A stretch of DNA of 64,000 bases from Rasiella rasia (lineage in GTDB: Bacteria > Bacteroidota > Bacteroidia > Flavobacteriales > Flavobacteriaceae). The position numbers were made by a program, and so were the translations under genes. Below are positions 44,810-55,600 of this stretch, in pieces. The notes under the pieces were generated by a model. The model had not been told where the DNA came from. It saw only the letters and a program-made list of their open reading frames with translations, and made no database searches. Position 1 is the stretch's first letter. Each line of letters opens with the position of its first letter. Location of the stretch: positions 1,937,501 through 2,001,500 of the forward strand of contig NZ_CP049057.1 in the NCBI RefSeq assembly GCF_011044175.1. Direction: 5' to 3'.

Positions 44810-47563
44810 CTATTTCATTTCTTTATCAAAAACACTTTCAATTACCTTCATGTGGCGTGCTTTACTTCGCACACTACTTCCTGATGCTGGTGCTGCATAC
44901 ATTTTTCTACTACAAACCCTCCATGCTCTGGTCTCTTCAAAATGAAGCAACAAATGCGAATATGCCCCCATGTTTCGAGGCTCTTCTTGCGCCCAAACAA
45001 TATCATCTGCGTTTTTATACTTTTTTATAATTGCTTTCATTTCTTCTACCGGTAGCGGGAACAATTGTTCTACGCGCACTAAAGCAACATCCTTACGTTT
45101 GTCTTCTTCTTTCTTCTCTAACAAATCGTAGTAAAATTTCCCCGTAACAAAAACAAGGCTCTTTACCTCAGCTGGTTTTGCCTGTGGATCGTCTATTACC
45201 ATTTTAAAACTGCCCTCTGCAAACTCTTCTTTGGTAGAAAGTACTTTTGGATGACGTAATAAACTCTTTGGTGTAAATACAATTAGAGGTTTGCGATAGT
45301 TTACCTTTAATTGTCTACGCAGCAAATGAAACATTTGCGCCGGTGTGGTAACATCTGCAACAAACATATTATCCTTAGCACATAATTGTAAAAAGCGCTC
45401 CATTCTTGCCGATGAGTGTTCGGCGCCTTGGCCTTCATAACCATGTGGCAACAACATTACTAATCCATTCTGAAGTTTCCATTTATCTTCTGCCGAAGAT
45501 ATATACTGGTCTATCATTATTTGAGCTCCGTTGCTAAAATCTCCAAATTGGGCTTCCCAAATAGTAAGCGTGATAGGACTAGCCATGGCGTAACCATAGT
45601 CGAAGCCTACTACACCGTATTCTGAAAGTAGTGAATTGTAAATAAAGAAATTTGCTTGATCTCCTTTTAGTTGATTTAGCAACACTATTTCTTCTTCACT
45701 ATCTTCTACTTTAACCACGGCATGACGGTGACTAAATGTGCCTCGCTCTACATCCTGACCGCTCATGCGTACATCGTGACCTTCTTTTAATAAAGATCCA
45801 TATGCCAATAATTCTCCCATAGCCCAATCTAATTGATTGTCTTTAAAGTACATGGTCTTTCTAGCTTCAATTAATTTCGAAATTTTACGTAAAAATTTCT
45901 TGTCTTCAGGCAGGGCTGTAATAACCTCGGCAATTTCATCTAGTTTATCTATACTAAAAGATGTGTCTGCCGATTCCATCATTTTATCTTCTTCTGCATA
46001 TTCATACCCTTCCCACTCGTCTTGCATAAAAGGGGTTATTCTAGTTTTTTCTTCTTTTCGAGAATCTTCGAGGTTCTCTTCTAGTGTATCCTTGTATTCT
46101 TGTTCTAATTTTTTTGTGTACCCTTTATCGATGACCTCTTCATTCAATAATTTTTCAGCATAAATATCGCGCGGATTGTCATGCTTGCTAATAGCTTTGT
46201 ACAATTTTGGCTGAGTAAATCTAGGTTCGTCACCTTCATTATGCCCATATTTACGGTATCCTAATAAATCGATAAAAACATCTCGACCAAATTTCATACG
46301 GAAGTGTAATGCAAACTCCATAGCATGCACAACTGCTTCTACATCATCTGCGTTTACATGCAATATTGGCGACAAAGTTACTTTAGCAACATCTGTACAA
46401 TAGGTTGAAGAACGCCCATCTAAGTAATTGGTAGTAAAACCAACTTGGTTATTTACCACAATATGTATGGTACCTCCAGTTTTGTATCCGTCGAGTTGTG
46501 CCATTTGTACAACTTCATACACCAGGCCTTGTCCGGCGATGGCAGCATCTCCATGCACAATAATAGGCAATACAGCTTTTGGATTTTCTTTATGATGGTC
46601 GTCTTGCTTTGCTCGTGCAATACCTTGAACAACGGCGCCTACGGTTTCTAAGTGAGATGGATTAGGAGCAATATTCAAATTAATTTCGTGACCCGAATCT
46701 GTATTGCGTTTGGAAGTCCATCCTAGGTGGTACTTAACATCCCCATCAAAAATATCTTCGGCATAATCTTTTCCGTCAAATTCACTAAAGATGTCTTTTG
46801 CACTTTTACCAAAAATATTAGTTAGTGTGCTTAGTCTACCACGGTGAGCCATACCCATGACAAATTCTTTCACTCCTTGCTCTGCAGCATTTTCTACAAG
46901 TGAATCTAGTGCTGGTATTAGACTCTCACCTCCTTCTAGTGAGAAACGTTTTTGACCAACATATTTTGTATGTAAGAAATTTTCAAACGAAACAGCTTCG
47001 TTCAATTTCTTTAAAATTTGTTTTTTCTTCGCTGCGGAAAATTTAGGTTGATTGTCATTTATATTCAGCTTATTCTGAATCCATTGAATTTCTTCTGGCT
47101 TCCGAATGTACATATATTCAATACCTATACTATCGCAGTAGATACTATTTAGATGTTTTATAATATTCTCTAGGGTGCTTTCACCTATGCCAAGCACCTC
47201 TCCAGCCTTAAACATGGTTTGAAGATCATCTTTCGAAAGGCCAAAATTCTCAATATCTAAGGTTGGCTCGTACTTTCTACGCTCACGTACGGGGTTGGTT
47301 TTTGTAAATAAGTGTCCTCGGGTACGATACCCATCTATGAGTTTTATAACCTGAAATTCTTTTAAAACTTCTTCGGTTAATGCACCAGCATTACCAGCAT
47401 CAATCCCTAGACCTTCTAGCGACCCGCTTTCTATTCCAAAGTCGAATCCTTGAAAGAACGCGCGCCAACTTGGCTCAACGCTATCTGGAAATTGTAAGTA
47501 TTTATCGTAAAGTTCTGCTATCTGTGCAGGGTGAACGGCATTTAAGAAGGAATATTTATCCAT
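44810..47563 (-). CDS. odhA: 2-oxoglutarate dehydrogenase E1 component
   Basis: The thiamine-diphosphate decarboxylase of the TCA-cycle complex. The 917-residue protein has the N-terminal region MDKYSFLNAVHPAQIAELYDKY, the GMAHRGRLSTLTNIFGKS block, HGDAAIAGQGLVYE, the ThDP-binding GYRKYGHNEGDEPRFTQP and LPHGYEGQGAEHSSARMERFLQL. The frame is open for 16 more codons upstream, but these lie across the region of the -7 box (47601-47608), and the ATG at 47563 gives the family start. The start lies 114 bp from a divergent barrel protein gene. Confidence 0.98.
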   Translation of the reverse strand: MDKYSFLNAVHPAQIAELYDKYLQFPDSVEPSWRAFFQGFDFGIESGSLEGLGIDAGNAGALTEEVLKEFQVIKLIDGYRTRGHLFTKTNPVRERRKYEPTLDIENFGLSKDDLQTMFKAGEVLGIGESTLENIIKHLNSIYCDSIGIEYMYIRKPEEIQWIQNKLNINDNQPKFSAAKKKQILKKLNEAVSFENFLHTKYVGQKRFSLEGGESLIPALDSLVENAAEQGVKEFVMGMAHRGRLSTLTNIFGKSAKDIFSEFDGKDYAEDIFDGDVKYHLGWTSKRNTDSGHEINLNIAPNPSHLETVGAVVQGIARAKQDDHHKENPKAVLPIIVHGDAAIAGQGLVYEVVQMAQLDGYKTGGTIHIVVNNQVGFTTNYLDGRSSTYCTDVAKVTLSPILHVNADDVEAVVHAMEFALHFRMKFGRDVFIDLLGYRKYGHNEGDEPRFTQPKLYKAISKHDNPRDIYAEKLLNEEVIDKGYTKKLEQEYKDTLEENLEDSRKEEKTRITPFMQDEWEGYEYAEEDKMMESADTSFSIDKLDEIAEVITALPEDKKFLRKISKLIEARKTMYFKDNQLDWAMGELLAYGSLLKEGHDVRMSGQDVERGTFSHRHAVVKVEDSEEEIVLLNQLKGDQANFFIYNSLLSEYGVVGFDYGYAMASPITLTIWEAQFGDFSNGAQIMIDQYISSAEDKWKLQNGLVMLLPHGYEGQGAEHSSARMERFLQLCAKDNMFVADVTTPAQMFHLLRRQLKVNYRKPLIVFTPKSLLRHPKVLSTKEEFAEGSFKMVIDDPQAKPAEVKSLVFVTGKFYYDLLEKKEEDKRKDVALVRVEQLFPLPVEEMKAIIKKYKNADDIVWAQEEPRNMGAYSHLLLHFEETRAWRVCSRKMYAAPASGSSVRSKARHMKVIESVFDKEMK

Positions 47564-47600
47564 AGTTGAATCTTCAACATTTTGTTTTGATAAAACGATA

Positions 47601-47627
47601 CAAAAATACAATAATTACAGAAACCAA
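47601..47627 (-). promoter_or_regulatory. Putative odhA-odhB promoter
   Basis: On the minus strand TATTTTTG (47608-47601) and TTG (47627-47625) are 16 bp apart, one below the usual 17-23 spacing. The odhA ATG (47563) is 37 bp downstream. Confidence 0.5.
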
Positions 47628-47676
47628 CGTAATGTGATTTTGTATATTTATGGATAGAATTCCTAAATTTTTCACA

Positions 47677-48204
47677 ATGAAATTACCCAAGGTTAGCTAC
47701 ATAAACCCAATTATACTGTTTTTTGCTATGTTTTTCTTGCTTGCCAACGTTCACGCACAAGAATCTGACAGTCAGTTTTGGGAACGTGTTCAGTTTGGTG
47801 GCGGACTAGGAGTTTCTTTTGGAAACGGCAACTTTAGTGGCTCTATTTCCCCTAGCGCTGTTTACAATTTTAATGATTATGTTGCCATGGGACCGTCACT
47901 TATCGTTAGTTACCAGAGCAGTGATTTTTTTAAGAGCACCCTCTACGGTGGCAGTTGGATTACGTTGGTAAATCCTATTCCAGCAATTCAGTTATCTGCC
48001 GAGTTAGAACAACTTCGTGTGAATCAAGAAATTGAATTTATAGAAGGCACAGAAAAAGATAATTTTTGGAGTACAGCACTTTTTGCAGGAGCTGGATACA
48101 GGTCTGGCCCTGTTACCATTGGCTTGCGGTACAATCTTTTACACAATGAAAACGATCGTGTGTATGCCACGGCTTGGAACCCTTTTGTAAGAGTCTATTT
48201 TTAA
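47677..48204 (+). CDS. Small outer-membrane beta-barrel-like protein
   Basis: A 175-residue exported protein with a signal peptide ending in VHAQ (near residue 28) and alternating-polarity strands (QFGGGLGVSFGNGNFSGSISPSAVYNF; GAGYRSGPVTIGLRYNLL), ending in the aromatic FVRVYF. The frame could start nine codons earlier, but the ATG at 47677 gives the better signal peptide. It resembles small barrel proteins annotated as hypothetical in Flavobacteriia, function unknown. It lies divergent from odhA. Confidence 0.7.
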   Translation: MKLPKVSYINPIILFFAMFFLLANVHAQESDSQFWERVQFGGGLGVSFGNGNFSGSISPSAVYNFNDYVAMGPSLIVSYQSSDFFKSTLYGGSWITLVNPIPAIQLSAELEQLRVNQEIEFIEGTEKDNFWSTALFAGAGYRSGPVTIGLRYNLLHNENDRVYATAWNPFVRVYF

Positions 48205-48234
48205 CTAGGTACAGAAACTTTAAAATGAATTCTT

Positions 48235-49209
48235 TTAGACTGTTCTTTTCATTAACCACTGTCCAAAACTTTTAAGCTTTTCTTTTTTCTCTTCGGAAAG
48301 TTTAATACCTTCTAAAATATCGTTAGCCTTTGTTGTGTAGCTCTCTATTTCGGCGATTGTAGCTTTGGCAGCACCAGAAGAGACAAATAGTTCTTTTACA
48401 GTTTCAATCTTGTCTGAAGGATCTTTCGGATTTACACCAAATAAATATTCTAATGTTTGAGAGTCGTTTGGATCGCTATTAGCTACGGCGGTAAGATATA
48501 AGAATGTCTTTTTATTCGCTATAATATCACCTCCTATCTGTTTTCCGAATGTTTTAGGATTTCCGAAGGCATCTAGATAATCGTCTTGTAGTTGAAATGC
48601 AATTCCTAAATTTCTACCAAACTCATAGATTCCTTCGCAACACGCCTGAGAAGCACCTGCCACAATAGCCCCCATTTTCATGGCAGCTCCTATAAGCACC
48701 GCAGTCTTATAATCAATCATCTTTATGTATTCTGCGATGGTAACGTCGTCTCTTGTTTCAAAATCTACGTCGTATTGCTGGCCTTCACACACTTCGAGCG
48801 CAGTTTTACTGAATAATTTTGCCAATTCTTGAAACTGACTTGGTTCATAGCCTTCAAACAATTGGTAGGCTAAAATAAGCATGGCATCCCCACTTAAAAT
48901 CCCTGTATTTATATCCCACTTTTCGTGCACCGTTTGTTGTCCGCGTCGCAATGGTGCATTATCCATAATATCATCATGTATCAATGAGAAGTTATGAAAA
49001 AGCTCTACTGCTAACGCCGCATGTATTGCCTTATGGTCTTGGTCGCCAAAGAAATCTGCGGCCAATAAAGTAAGTACCGGGCGAAGACGTTTTCCGCCTA
49101 GGGTTAATATATATTGTATAGGCTCATATAACTGTGCTGGTTCTTTAGTACGCACTACATCGTTCAAATGATTGGTTAGTACCGTATTGTATTTTTGAAG
49201 AAGTTCCAT
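48235..49209 (-). CDS. Polyprenyl (geranylgeranyl/octaprenyl-type) diphosphate synthase
   Basis: Condenses isopentenyl units for quinone, carotenoid or lipid-carrier precursors. The 324-residue protein has the two aspartate-rich motifs: DDIMD at residues 79-83 in SLIHDDIMDNAPLRRG and QLQDDYLDAFG in the second half; GGKRLRPVL is also present. The ATG at 49209 was chosen over one nine codons upstream, because a TATTTTTG on this strand (49232-49225) overlaps the longer start. Product chain length cannot be read from sequence alone. Confidence 0.92.
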   Translation of the reverse strand: MELLQKYNTVLTNHLNDVVRTKEPAQLYEPIQYILTLGGKRLRPVLTLLAADFFGDQDHKAIHAALAVELFHNFSLIHDDIMDNAPLRRGQQTVHEKWDINTGILSGDAMLILAYQLFEGYEPSQFQELAKLFSKTALEVCEGQQYDVDFETRDDVTIAEYIKMIDYKTAVLIGAAMKMGAIVAGASQACCEGIYEFGRNLGIAFQLQDDYLDAFGNPKTFGKQIGGDIIANKKTFLYLTAVANSDPNDSQTLEYLFGVNPKDPSDKIETVKELFVSSGAAKATIAEIESYTTKANDILEGIKLSEEKKEKLKSFGQWLMKRTV

Positions 49210-49324
49210 GAGCAAATTTTCATGCAAAAATACCATATGCTACCAAATTGTAGGCTAAAGAAACTATAAAAAGCCCTCCATATTAACAAAATGTTAAAAA
49301 AAAGCAAAACTTTGGAAACTTATA

Positions 49325-49354
49325 TTGTTTTTAAAGTTTCCTGTTCTATTTTTG
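49325..49354 (+). promoter_or_regulatory. Putative promoter of the tetR-RND efflux operon
   Basis: TTG (49325-49327) and TATTTTTG (49347-49354) are 19 bp apart. The -7 box ends 10 bp before the tetR-like ATG, so the 5' leader is only a few bases. Confidence 0.6.
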
Positions 49355-49364
49355 CGCTCTTATT

Positions 49365-49970
49365 ATGAAGGAAAAAATTATACAGAAGGCAACCGAATTA
49401 TTTATCACCCTGGGTTTTAAAAGTGTAACCATGGATGATATTGCCAATGAAATGGGTATATCGAAAAAAACAATTTACACCCATTTCAATAATAAAGAAA
49501 CCATTGTTGCTGTAGTGACCGACTCGATGTTTGAGCGTATTTCGCAGCAAATAGATTCTATTTGCGAGCTAAATAAAAATCCGATTGAAGAAACATACGA
49601 GATAAAAAAGTGTGTTATGGAGCATATGCGCAACGAAAAAAAATCGCCATCGCACCAACTTCAAAAGTACTACCCTAGCATCTATCAAAATATTAAAAAC
49701 AGGCAATTTGCTCTAATGCAAGAATGCGTTGTAAAAAACCTTGAAAGGGGGATAATGCAGGGGTTGTTTCGTGAAAATATAGATGTTCAGTTTGTTTCTC
49801 GCATCTACTTTAATGGCGTAACCGGAATTAAAGACAACAACTTGTTTCCTGTTACTATGTTCGAAGGCTCTGCTTTATATGAAATGTTCTTAGAATACCA
49901 TTTAAGAGGTATTGTAACTCCAGACGGTAGAAAAATTCTCAATCAACTTATTCAATCAAACCAAGATTAA
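49365..49970 (+). CDS. TetR/AcrR-family transcriptional regulator
   Basis: A 201-residue regulator that heads an RND efflux operon. The N-terminal helix-turn-helix is KATELFITLGFKSVTMDDIANEMGISKKTIYTHFNNKETIV (about 8-48), typical of TetR. The C-terminal ligand domain is not recognisable by substrate. The next gene starts on the last base of its stop (TAATG), so regulator and pump are co-transcribed, and the regulator probably represses its own operon in the absence of ligand (inference). Confidence 0.93.
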   Translation: MKEKIIQKATELFITLGFKSVTMDDIANEMGISKKTIYTHFNNKETIVAVVTDSMFERISQQIDSICELNKNPIEETYEIKKCVMEHMRNEKKSPSHQLQKYYPSIYQNIKNRQFALMQECVVKNLERGIMQGLFRENIDVQFVSRIYFNGVTGIKDNNLFPVTMFEGSALYEMFLEYHLRGIVTPDGRKILNQLIQSNQD

Positions 49971-51343
49971 TGAAACAGTTTATAATTATAGTCGTGCTGC
50001 TTACATCGCTAACAACCGTTGGCCAAGACAAAGGGTATTCCTTTAGTCTAGACGAAGCAGTTACATTTGCGTTAGACAGCAACTATACTGCTCTAAATGC
50101 CCGAAGAGACATAGCAAAAGCTATTAAGCAGAAGTGGGAAACCACAGCAACGGGCTTGCCACAATTAAGCGGAAATATTAATTACCAAAACAATTTAAAA
50201 CAACAAGTGACACTTATTCCTGCAGAATTTAGTGGGGGTGAGCCAGGAACATTTGTACCTGTGGTTTTTGGAACCAAACAAAATGCTAGTGCCGTTGCCA
50301 CTTTAAATCAATTAATTTTTGATGGTAGTTATTTGGTAGGACTTCAAGCAGCTAAGGCTTTTCTAGATTTTTCAGAAAATGCAGCAGAAAAGACCAACCT
50401 CGAAGTACGTAAAGGTGTTATAAATGCCTACGGAAGTGTTCTTTTAGCAGAAGAATTGATAGCGATTTTCAAAAAAAATAAAGTTACACTAGAAAAAAAC
50501 GTTTTTGAAACACGTAAAATATTTGAGAACGGACTTACAGAAGAGGAAAGTGTAGAACAGTTAGAAATAACCTTATTAGATATAGATACGCAACTAAAAA
50601 ATGCCGAACGAAGTGCCGTTATTGCTAAACAAATGTTTAATGTGGCTCTTGGTATACCTATTGAAAGCCCTGTGCTTTTTGAAGACACCCTTGACACCTT
50701 GGTTGAAGAAAGTGCAAATCTTGAGCTACTAGACAGTACGCTATCTATTGAAGAAAACATAGATTACAAAATAGCATTTAATCTTACTGAGCAACGCCAT
50801 TTAGAGATGAAACTTGAAAAGAGTAAAGCGCTACCAAGTATTTCTGCTTTTGTAAACTATGGAACATCTGCTTTTAGAGACGAATTCTCTTTTCTCGATT
50901 CTGGCGAACCGTGGTTTCAATCTTCTGTAGTTGGCGTTAGTATGAATGTACCCATTTTTAGCAGTGGCATGCGAAGTGCTAAAACGCAACGTGCTAGAAT
51001 CGCGCTAGACCAAGCAAAAACAGAACTAGAAGAGACTAAACAAAACGTAACATTGCAGCTAAATACGGCAAGAAGCAACTATCAATTTGCTATCGAAAAG
51101 TTCGAAAATTCGAAAAAGAACAAAGCCTTGGCAGAGCGAATCGAAACTAAAAATCAAGTTAAGTTTACTGAAGGCTTGAGTACAAGTTTCGATTTGCGCC
51201 AAGCACAAACACAGTTGTATTCAGCTCAACAGCAGTATTTTCAATCCATGCTGGATCTCATTAATTCGAAAGCAGAAATTGAAGCGGTATTAAACCTACC
51301 CGATTTAAGAATAGAATCTGAACAAATTAAAGGAAAGTATTAA
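49970..51343 (+). CDS. TolC-family outer-membrane efflux channel
   Basis: The outer-membrane duct of a tripartite RND pump. The 457-residue protein has a signal peptide (near residue 18, ending in TVGQ) and two TolC-type helical repeats (YSFSLDEAVTFALDSNYTALNARRDI; ISAFVNYGTSAFRDEF; then the long RIALDQAKTELEETKQNVTLQLNTARSNYQFAIEKF coil). It is the second gene of the operon, coupled to the TetR regulator by a TAATG overlap and followed by the adaptor. Its length is normal for the family. Confidence 0.92.
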   Translation: MKQFIIIVVLLTSLTTVGQDKGYSFSLDEAVTFALDSNYTALNARRDIAKAIKQKWETTATGLPQLSGNINYQNNLKQQVTLIPAEFSGGEPGTFVPVVFGTKQNASAVATLNQLIFDGSYLVGLQAAKAFLDFSENAAEKTNLEVRKGVINAYGSVLLAEELIAIFKKNKVTLEKNVFETRKIFENGLTEEESVEQLEITLLDIDTQLKNAERSAVIAKQMFNVALGIPIESPVLFEDTLDTLVEESANLELLDSTLSIEENIDYKIAFNLTEQRHLEMKLEKSKALPSISAFVNYGTSAFRDEFSFLDSGEPWFQSSVVGVSMNVPIFSSGMRSAKTQRARIALDQAKTELEETKQNVTLQLNTARSNYQFAIEKFENSKKNKALAERIETKNQVKFTEGLSTSFDLRQAQTQLYSAQQQYFQSMLDLINSKAEIEAVLNLPDLRIESEQIKGKY

Positions 51344-51423
51344 TGCAACCATATACTACCCCACAACAAACAAACTCATCGACTAACAGACGTAATGCAA
51401 ACACGTCCAACAAATTAATAATT

Positions 51424-52590
51424 ATGAAATATTCAATTATAGCATTGATTTCGCTTTTTTTCATCTCTTGTGGTGGTGGAGCAGGTGGTAATTCAATAGA
51501 AGCTGTTTTAGAAAGCAACGATCTTGTTACGCTTCAGAAGAAAAAAGACGAACTCGCTTCGCAACAACAAACGCTCCATGAGCAGTTAACGCAGCTTGAT
51601 AAAAAAATAAACGAACTAAATCCTGAGAAAAACATCCCATTAATTACCACATTAGTTGCAACAGACACGGTGTTTCATCACTATGTAGAATTACAGGGAA
51701 GTGTAGATACTAAACAAAATATAGTAGTCACCCCAGAAATGGCGGGTGTATTACAACGTGTATACGTGAAAGAAGGACAACGAGTAAGTAAAGGTCAACT
51801 TTTGGCAAGTGTAGATGACGGCGGATTGAGCCAGCAACTTGCACAAATGCAGGTGCAAGCCGATTTAGCCAAAACTACATTCGACAGACAAAAACGTTTA
51901 TGGGATCAAAAAATAGGTAGTGAAATCCAATACCTACAGGCTAAGTCTAATTACGAAGCACAACAAAATGCAATCAATGCCATGAAACAACAACTTGGTA
52001 AGTCTAGCATACGAGCACCGTTTTCTGGAACCATAGACGATGTAATTACTGAGCAAGGTAGCGTAGTGGCTCCAGGACAGACTCCAATTATAAGAATTGT
52101 GAATCTCAACAATATGTATATTGAAACAGACGTGCCTGAGACGTATATAAGCAATGTAACTACTGGTAAAGATGTTCAAGTAAACTTTCCGGTTTTAGGA
52201 AAAACTATGGATGCCAAAATTCGCCAAACGGGAGATTTCATTAATCCAGAAAATAGAACATTTAAGATAGAGGTAGCAGTACCAAATTCAGACAAGCTTA
52301 TAAAACCTAACCTTACTGCCCGCTTAAAAATTAACGATTACACCAATGAAAACGCAGTTTTAATTCCACAGAACATCATTTCTGAAAATGCATCGGGCGA
52401 GCAATATATTTATATCCTTGAGGCTAAGGAAGGACAAAAAGCTACCGCCAAACGTATTATCATTGAAACTGGACAATCGCAAGGAGATGTCATTGAAGTG
52501 CTTAGCGGGTTATCCCCAGGGGCAGAGATTATTAATGAAGGTGCCCGAAGTGTAAAAGACGGACAAACCGTAAAAATTATTACCTACTAA
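51424..52590 (+). CDS. RND efflux periplasmic adaptor (HlyD/AcrA-type lipoprotein)
   Basis: Links the inner-membrane pump to the channel. The 388-residue protein has a lipoprotein signal with Cys16 in LFFISCGGG, a coiled coil near 30-60 and in the middle, the lipoyl-like half-motif (VVTPEMAGVLQRVYVKEGQRVSKGQLLA; IRAPFSGTIDDVITEQGSVVAPGQ) and a C-terminal barrel. A longer start at 51343 overlaps the tolC stop as TAATG, which would add 27 residues ahead of the signal peptide; 51424 gives the better signal sequence and is preferred, though coupling argues for 51343. Confidence 0.9.
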   Translation: MKYSIIALISLFFISCGGGAGGNSIEAVLESNDLVTLQKKKDELASQQQTLHEQLTQLDKKINELNPEKNIPLITTLVATDTVFHHYVELQGSVDTKQNIVVTPEMAGVLQRVYVKEGQRVSKGQLLASVDDGGLSQQLAQMQVQADLAKTTFDRQKRLWDQKIGSEIQYLQAKSNYEAQQNAINAMKQQLGKSSIRAPFSGTIDDVITEQGSVVAPGQTPIIRIVNLNNMYIETDVPETYISNVTTGKDVQVNFPVLGKTMDAKIRQTGDFINPENRTFKIEVAVPNSDKLIKPNLTARLKINDYTNENAVLIPQNIISENASGEQYIYILEAKEGQKATAKRIIIETGQSQGDVIEVLSGLSPGAEIINEGARSVKDGQTVKIITY

Positions 52591-52639
52591 GGTACTTTTT
52601 GAACCGCACTAACTACTAACGCCAACTAACAAACATCTT

Positions 52640-55600
52640 ATGGCAAAGCAAAAGAAAAATACCGAAAAGGAATTTAAACTCTCCTCATGGGCCATTAATA
52701 ATAAGACCACCATTTATGTGATGATGGCAATGATTCTGTATATGGGTATTTCGGCATATTTCAGCATGGCTCGTGAGAGCTTTCCTGAAATTCATGAAAC
52801 CAAAATTTACATTAGTTCATTATTTCCTGGAAATACGGCAGAAGACATAGAAAAATTAATCACAGACCCATTAGAAGATAAGCTAAAAACTGTGAGTAAT
52901 GTGGTAGAAATCACCTCAACTTCACAAGAAGATTATTCTATGGTTGTGGTTGAATTTGACGAAGATATTTCTGTAGAATTGGCGAAACAGAAAATAAAAG
53001 ATGAAATAGATTCTGAAACTGCGGGTGAAGATTGGCCAACTTTTAATGGCGCCAAGGTTGAACCCAACGTGTTTGAATTAAGTCTTTCTGAAGAAATGCC
53101 TATTCTAAACATTAATATTTCGGGAGACTACCCCGTCTTAAAGCTGAAAGAATATGCAGAGTACTTGCAAGATGAAATCGAAAACCTTGAGCAAATTAAG
53201 AAAGCCGATATCCGAGGCGTGCAAGACAAAGAAGTTGAAGTTGCCGTAGACATCTATAAAATGATGGCTAGCAATGTAAGTTTTCAAGACGTAAGTAGTG
53301 CTATTGCTAATGGCAACATGACCATGTCTGCAGGAAACTTTATTGCAAGTGGGCAGCGACGTACCATCAGGATTTTAGGTGAAATTAACGACCCTCAAGA
53401 GTTAAACGATTTTGTGGTAAAATCTGAAAATGGAAATACTGTTTTCTTACAGGACATCGCATCTATAAAGTTTACAGAAAAAGACAGAACTACCTATGCC
53501 CGTGAATTTGGAGAGCGGGTAGTTATGCTAGACGTAAAAAAACGTTCTGGGAAAAACATGGTAGTAGCTGCAGAACAAATTCAAGAAATTGTTGCCGATG
53601 CAAAAAAAGACATATTTCCTTCCAACCTAAACGTGACAATAACCAACGACCAATCTTCAAAAACAATTGGTCAGGTAGACGATTTGGTGAACAATATTAT
53701 CTTCGGAATCATCTTAGTAGTAACAGTTTTAATGTTCTTTTTAGGATTTAAAAATGCGCTTTTTGTTGGATTTGCGATCCCCATGTCTATGTTTATGTCA
53801 CTTATGATCCTAAATCAGTTAGGGTACACCATGAACACTATGATACTCTTCGGACTGATTATGGGATTAGGAATGCTGGTAGATAACGGTATTGTGGTGG
53901 TAGAGAACGTGTATAGGCTTATGGATGAAGAAGGCCTTAGCAGGGTTGAAGCAGCCAAAAAAGGGATTGGAGAAATCGCTTTTCCTATTATAATTTCAAC
54001 AGCTACTACCGTTGCCGCGTTTATCCCATTAGGGTTATGGCCTGGGCTCATGGGACAGTTTATGATTTATTTCCCAATCACGCTTTCGGTGGTATTAGGA
54101 TCCTCACTATTTGTTGCTATTTTCTTTAACTCGGTTTTGGTATCGCAGTTTATGAAAACAGAAGATAAAAATATGCCGAAAAAGCAATTGGTTAAAATTT
54201 CAGCAATTGTAGGGGGTATTGGGTTACTCATATTGATTTTTGGTGGAGAATATAGAGCACTAGGTACTTTAATGGTGTTTACCGCTATTATGTTGTGGGC
54301 GTACAGGTTAGTAATAAGAGGAATGGCAAATCGCTTTCAGAAGAAGACATTAGCTCGATTAGAAAACTGGTATGAAAAGAAACTTACAGGATCGTTTAAA
54401 AGAAAAAGGCCTTACTGGATTGTAGGCGGAACATTCGTGCTATTATTTGCCGCATTTATTGCCTTTGGCGCTTCGGTGGGTATGCAGCGTACTAAAATAG
54501 AATTTTTCCCAGACAATAAGCCCAACCAGATTATTGTCTATATCGAGTACCCACAAGGTACCGATATCGAAAAGACCAACGCCATTACAAAAGAAATTGA
54601 GAATGTTGTTTATGAAACATTAAATAGTGAAGAATATACAGATGGCGACTATAACTTTTTAGTTGAAAGCGCCGTGAGTCAAGTAGGTGAAGGTGCTGGA
54701 AATCCGCAAACCGATGGTGGTTCTGCAGCAGAAATGCCGCATAAAGGGAAAATTACTGCCTCCATGCGAGAGTATAAATATAGAAGAGGAGAAGACAGTG
54801 AAATATTGCGTCAGAAAGTACAAGAAGCTCTCGTTGGAATTTATCCAGGAGTGCTAATTTCTGTTGAAAAGGATGTAAACGGACCCCCGGCAGGAGCTCC
54901 AATTAATATAGAGCTTGAGGGCGATGACTATAATGAACTTATTGCTGCTGCCGAAACAATGCGCGAGTATATTAATTCTAAGAGCATTGCAGCTATCGAT
55001 GAGTTAAAGATTGATGTTAACAAAGACAAACCAGCAATGGAAGTTGTTGTAGATCGTGAAAAAGCAGGTGAGTTAGGCATAAGCGCTGGGCAAGTTGGAC
55101 AACAACTTAGAAATGCTATTTTTGGTACCAAGGCTGGCATTTATAAGGAAGATGGAGAGGACTATGATATCTATATTCGTTTTGACGAAGAAAGCCGCTA
55201 TAATGTAAGTGCGTTGTTTAATCAGACTATGACGTTTAGAACAAATACCGGTCAACTGCGTAACGTCCCTGTTTCTGCCGTTGCCACAAAACGTAACAAT
55301 TCTGGTTTTAGTGCTATTAAACACAAACAAGGTCAACGCATAGTAACTGTTTATTCTGCATTAGCGCCAGGATATACAGATGCGGGTGCCGTGGTGAGTC
55401 AGATTCAAAATGAAATGCGGAATTTTGAAGGTATTCCTGATACTATAAAATTCGATTTTACGGGGCAGATAGAAGAGCAGAACAAGCAAATGGCATTCTT
55501 GATGGGCGCATTCTTCAGTGGATTGGGCCTCATTTTCTTGATTTTAATTTTTCAGTTTAACTCAATATCTAAGCCTACAATCATCATGATTGCAATATTC

